From Pseudo-nitzschia pungens (Eukaryota; Bacillariophyta; Bacillariophyceae; Bacillariales; Bacillariaceae): a stretch of DNA of 64,000 nt. This document shows positions 62,086-64,000 of this stretch, in pieces. The translations under genes and the position numbers were made by a program. The stretch covers positions 5,367,001-5,431,000 of the forward strand of contig CM074758.1 of the NCBI GenBank assembly GCA_037355855.1, given 5' to 3'. The notes below the pieces were generated by a model, which did no database searches, had not been told where the DNA came from, and worked only from the letters and a program-made list of their open reading frames with translations. The first letter of the stretch is position 1; each line of letters opens with the position of its first letter.

Positions 62086-64000
62086 TCAAAACCGTATCCG
62101 TAAGATCTTATCCGTATCTTCTTCCAAGGGGCATTCCAAATGACACCACGGTCCAACCGATGGGTTTGGGTCCTTGGTGTCGGGACAGGCGGTCCCCTGA
62201 AACATGTTCGTCACTTCCACGCTAACATTAAGGTTACTCGTATCGAAAGTCTTGTTGTTGGAAGCCCAACTCGACAGACACTGAGAAAACGCCGACGCCT
62301 CTCGGAACATTCCCGACATCACGCGCACCCTGGCAACGTTCCATTCGTCCAGGGGCTGGTTGAAACTGGTTGCAGCCGCAAACATGCTCTTGGTGTCGGT
62401 GACCGACGTAACGTTCCAGCTCCGGAGCGGCTGGTTGAACGAGGATGCGCTCTGGAACATCCCCGCCATCTTTTGGACCCTTGCTACGTTCCACCGCTGG
62501 TTGAAGGCTTTGGCACCGGCAAACACGGAGGTCAATGTCGTCGCTCTGGAAACGTCCCAGTCGTTCAGAGGCTGGTCGAAGGAAGATGCTCCGTCAAAGA
62601 TTCCCGCCATCCTCCGGACGCGCCCCACCCTCCACTTTTCCAGGGGCTGATTGAACCGCTCCGCCCCCCAAAACATGGACGTCATGTAGGTCACCTTGGA
62701 CACGTCCCAGTTTTCCAGGGGCTGGTCGAACGCGGAAGCGTGCTCGAACATGCCCGGCATCTTGCGAACGCGGCTCGTGTTCCAGTGGTCGAGGGGCTGA
62801 TTGAACACGGTGGCGTTCGAAAACATGTGCGTCGTCGCGGTGACGTGCCGGACGTTCCAGTCGTTCAGGGGCTGGTTGAACGAAGACGCGCGCTCGAACA
62901 TGCCCGACATTTTCTTGACCTTTTGGACGTTCCACCCTTCGAGGGGTTGGTTGAAGGACTTTGCCTCGGAAAACATGGACGTCGTGCTGGTGACGCTCCG
63001 GGTGTCCCAGCGGTCGAGGGGCTGGTTGAAGGCGGAAGCGCGCTGGAACATGCCGGGCATTTTTCTGACCTTTTGGACGTTCCACTGTTCGAGGGGTTGG
63101 TTGAATTGCTCGGCGTGGGAAAACATGGACGTCATGCTCGTGACGCCGGCGACATTCCAGCTGCCGAGGGGACGATTGAATCCGGTGCATTTGTAGAACA
63201 TGCGCATCGTTTCTCTCAGGCGCGGACTCGTCGTCCACGAATCGATTGGTTGGTCGAAGGAAGATGCGGAAGAAAACATGTCATTCATGCTTTCCACGCT
63301 TGCCACGTCCCAGTAATGGAGAGGTTGGTTGAAGGAAGCCGCACCCGCAAACATGCCGTCCATGACCGTCACACGTGATGTATCCCAGCACTCGACGGAT
63401 TGGTCGAACAACGACAGGCCGGAAAAAGCACCAGTCATATCGGTAACCATCGAAGTATTCCAGCAGTTCAAGGGCAACTGGAAACCGTAGCTGCAGACCT
63501 TGCCGTAGAGACAATCGGAAATGGCCTTTTGCAAGTCCGCACCGTTGAGTCGGACCGAGGGGCGTTCTCCGCCGCAAGTTTGCAAACAATGCTCGTATTT
63601 TTGTGTGAGTTGGAGTTCGGGTTGCAGACCCCGCCGCAACCATCGGACGGTTGTGCCGCTGCGTGTAGCAGAAATAGGAGAAGTACCGGTAGGAAAAGTA
63701 GGAGAAATGCTCGATAACAACGCTGGTGGGTCCGGGGGGTCTTCCCGCGTGGCAAACCTCCCAAACTTTTTCGGAGTGGTACCGGCAGGGTACGGGTGCG
63801 TGGAGTAGAGACCGTGTGTGTCTTGGTGCGAACCATACACGTGCCAAGAAGAAGAAGAAGAACTCTCGTACTCAATAGCCTCATCCGACGTAACTCTGCT
63901 CGTAGCCGTGTCGGCACCGAATCGAAATCGAAAAGCGTCGACATCAGCATTGTAGAAATAATATCCATTGTCAACTGCACTCGCATCATCAGAAGCAAAA
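62086..64000 (-). CDS. BspA-like (DUF285) repeat protein, 5' end beyond window
   Basis: The frame is open from the right window edge (FASDDASAVDNGYYFY...) to the stop at 62086, about 637 residues seen; the start is missing. After a Pro/Ser-rich stretch and a segment with two Cys (HCLQTCGG) come about 16 tandem 25-residue repeats of the pattern WNVxxVxxMxxMFxxAxxFNQPL. This is the BspA/Mycoplasma DUF285 leucine-rich-like repeat, found on surface proteins and abundant in diatoms. Repeats alternate between two types (SMTSMFSxA and KMPGMFxxA), so the array grew by two-repeat units. One repeat lacks three codons (FNQRWNV). The tail has three Cys (ACPDTKD, WCHLECPL) that could form disulfides. A secreted or surface location is likely, but the signal peptide is out of view. 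Confidence 0.9.
   Translation of the reverse strand, partial: FASDDASAVDNGYYFYNADVDAFRFRFGADTATSRVTSDEAIEYESSSSSSWHVYGSHQDTHGLYSTHPYPAGTTPKKFGRFATREDPPDPPALLSSISPTFPTGTSPISATRSGTTVRWLRRGLQPELQLTQKYEHCLQTCGGERPSVRLNGADLQKAISDCLYGKVCSYGFQLPLNCWNTSMVTDMTGAFSGLSLFDQSVECWDTSRVTVMDGMFAGAASFNQPLHYWDVASVESMNDMFSSASSFDQPIDSWTTSPRLRETMRMFYKCTGFNRPLGSWNVAGVTSMTSMFSHAEQFNQPLEQWNVQKVRKMPGMFQRASAFNQPLDRWDTRSVTSTTSMFSEAKSFNQPLEGWNVQKVKKMSGMFERASSFNQPLNDWNVRHVTATTHMFSNATVFNQPLDHWNTSRVRKMPGMFEHASAFDQPLENWDVSKVTYMTSMFWGAERFNQPLEKWRVGRVRRMAGIFDGASSFDQPLNDWDVSRATTLTSVFAGAKAFNQRWNVARVQKMAGMFQSASSFNQPLRSWNVTSVTDTKSMFAAATSFNQPLDEWNVARVRVMSGMFREASAFSQCLSSWASNNKTFDTSNLNVSVEVTNMFQGTACPDTKDPNPSVGPWCHLECPLEEDTDKILRIRF

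Overview
This window looks like nuclear DNA from a diatom, probably a pennate one. A predicted plastid protein carries the ASAFAP presequence motif typical of algae with secondary red plastids. Genes contain short GT-AG introns of roughly 115-490 bp. The protein families (Ty1/copia and Ty3/gypsy polyproteins, DUF4116 repeats, BspA/DUF285 repeats, Ser-Pro-rich secreted proteins) are ones I know to be common in diatoms. Intergenic DNA is full of TAC/TAG microsatellites. The genus cannot be fixed from sequence alone.

Layout. 1-740 is the 3' end of a copia polyprotein. 2477-4520 (minus) is a four-exon gene whose phase-compatible introns join a plastid presequence, a TULIP/takeout-like lipid-binding domain and an NlpC/P60-type domain. 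5472-20923 is a complete 15.45-kb DNA transposon ('element 1') with 24-bp terminal inverted repeats, a 2-bp target duplication, four genes including a CACTA/Plavaka-like DDE transposase, and several internal satellites. 22906-29300 is a complete gypsy element with TSD GTACC; its gag and pol are in one frame, split by a single UGA, and its leader carries a 536-bp foldback insertion. 31290-32099 is a DUF4116 repeat gene. About 35.4-43.5 kb (minus) is a secreted protein of about 2,395 residues, built from acidic, Lys/Gly-rich, Ser/Pro-repeat and Lys-Pro-Asn-repeat blocks; it is a good candidate for a cell-wall or biosilica protein.

44710-56796 is a second complete gypsy element (TSD TTTGG, LTRs differing at about one site). 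It is interrupted by 'element 2' (49947-56347), a 6.4-kb gene-free relative of element 1 with the same TIRs and both of its ends, in which I see no coding sequence, only unique blocks and satellites. 57612-59226 is a foldback element. 60298-61248 (minus) is a low-complexity gene with a possible plastid presequence. 62086-64000 (minus) is a BspA-like repeat gene running off the window.

The new system here is the element 1/element 2 pair: a large multigene transposon and its non-autonomous, satellite-filled partner, the latter nested in a very young retrotransposon. I infer that the element 1 transposase acts on the shared TIRs and TCGCGA-rich subterminal repeats of both. The host genes (plastid lipid/NlpC protein, DUF4116, wall protein, BspA protein) show no evident functional link to one another.
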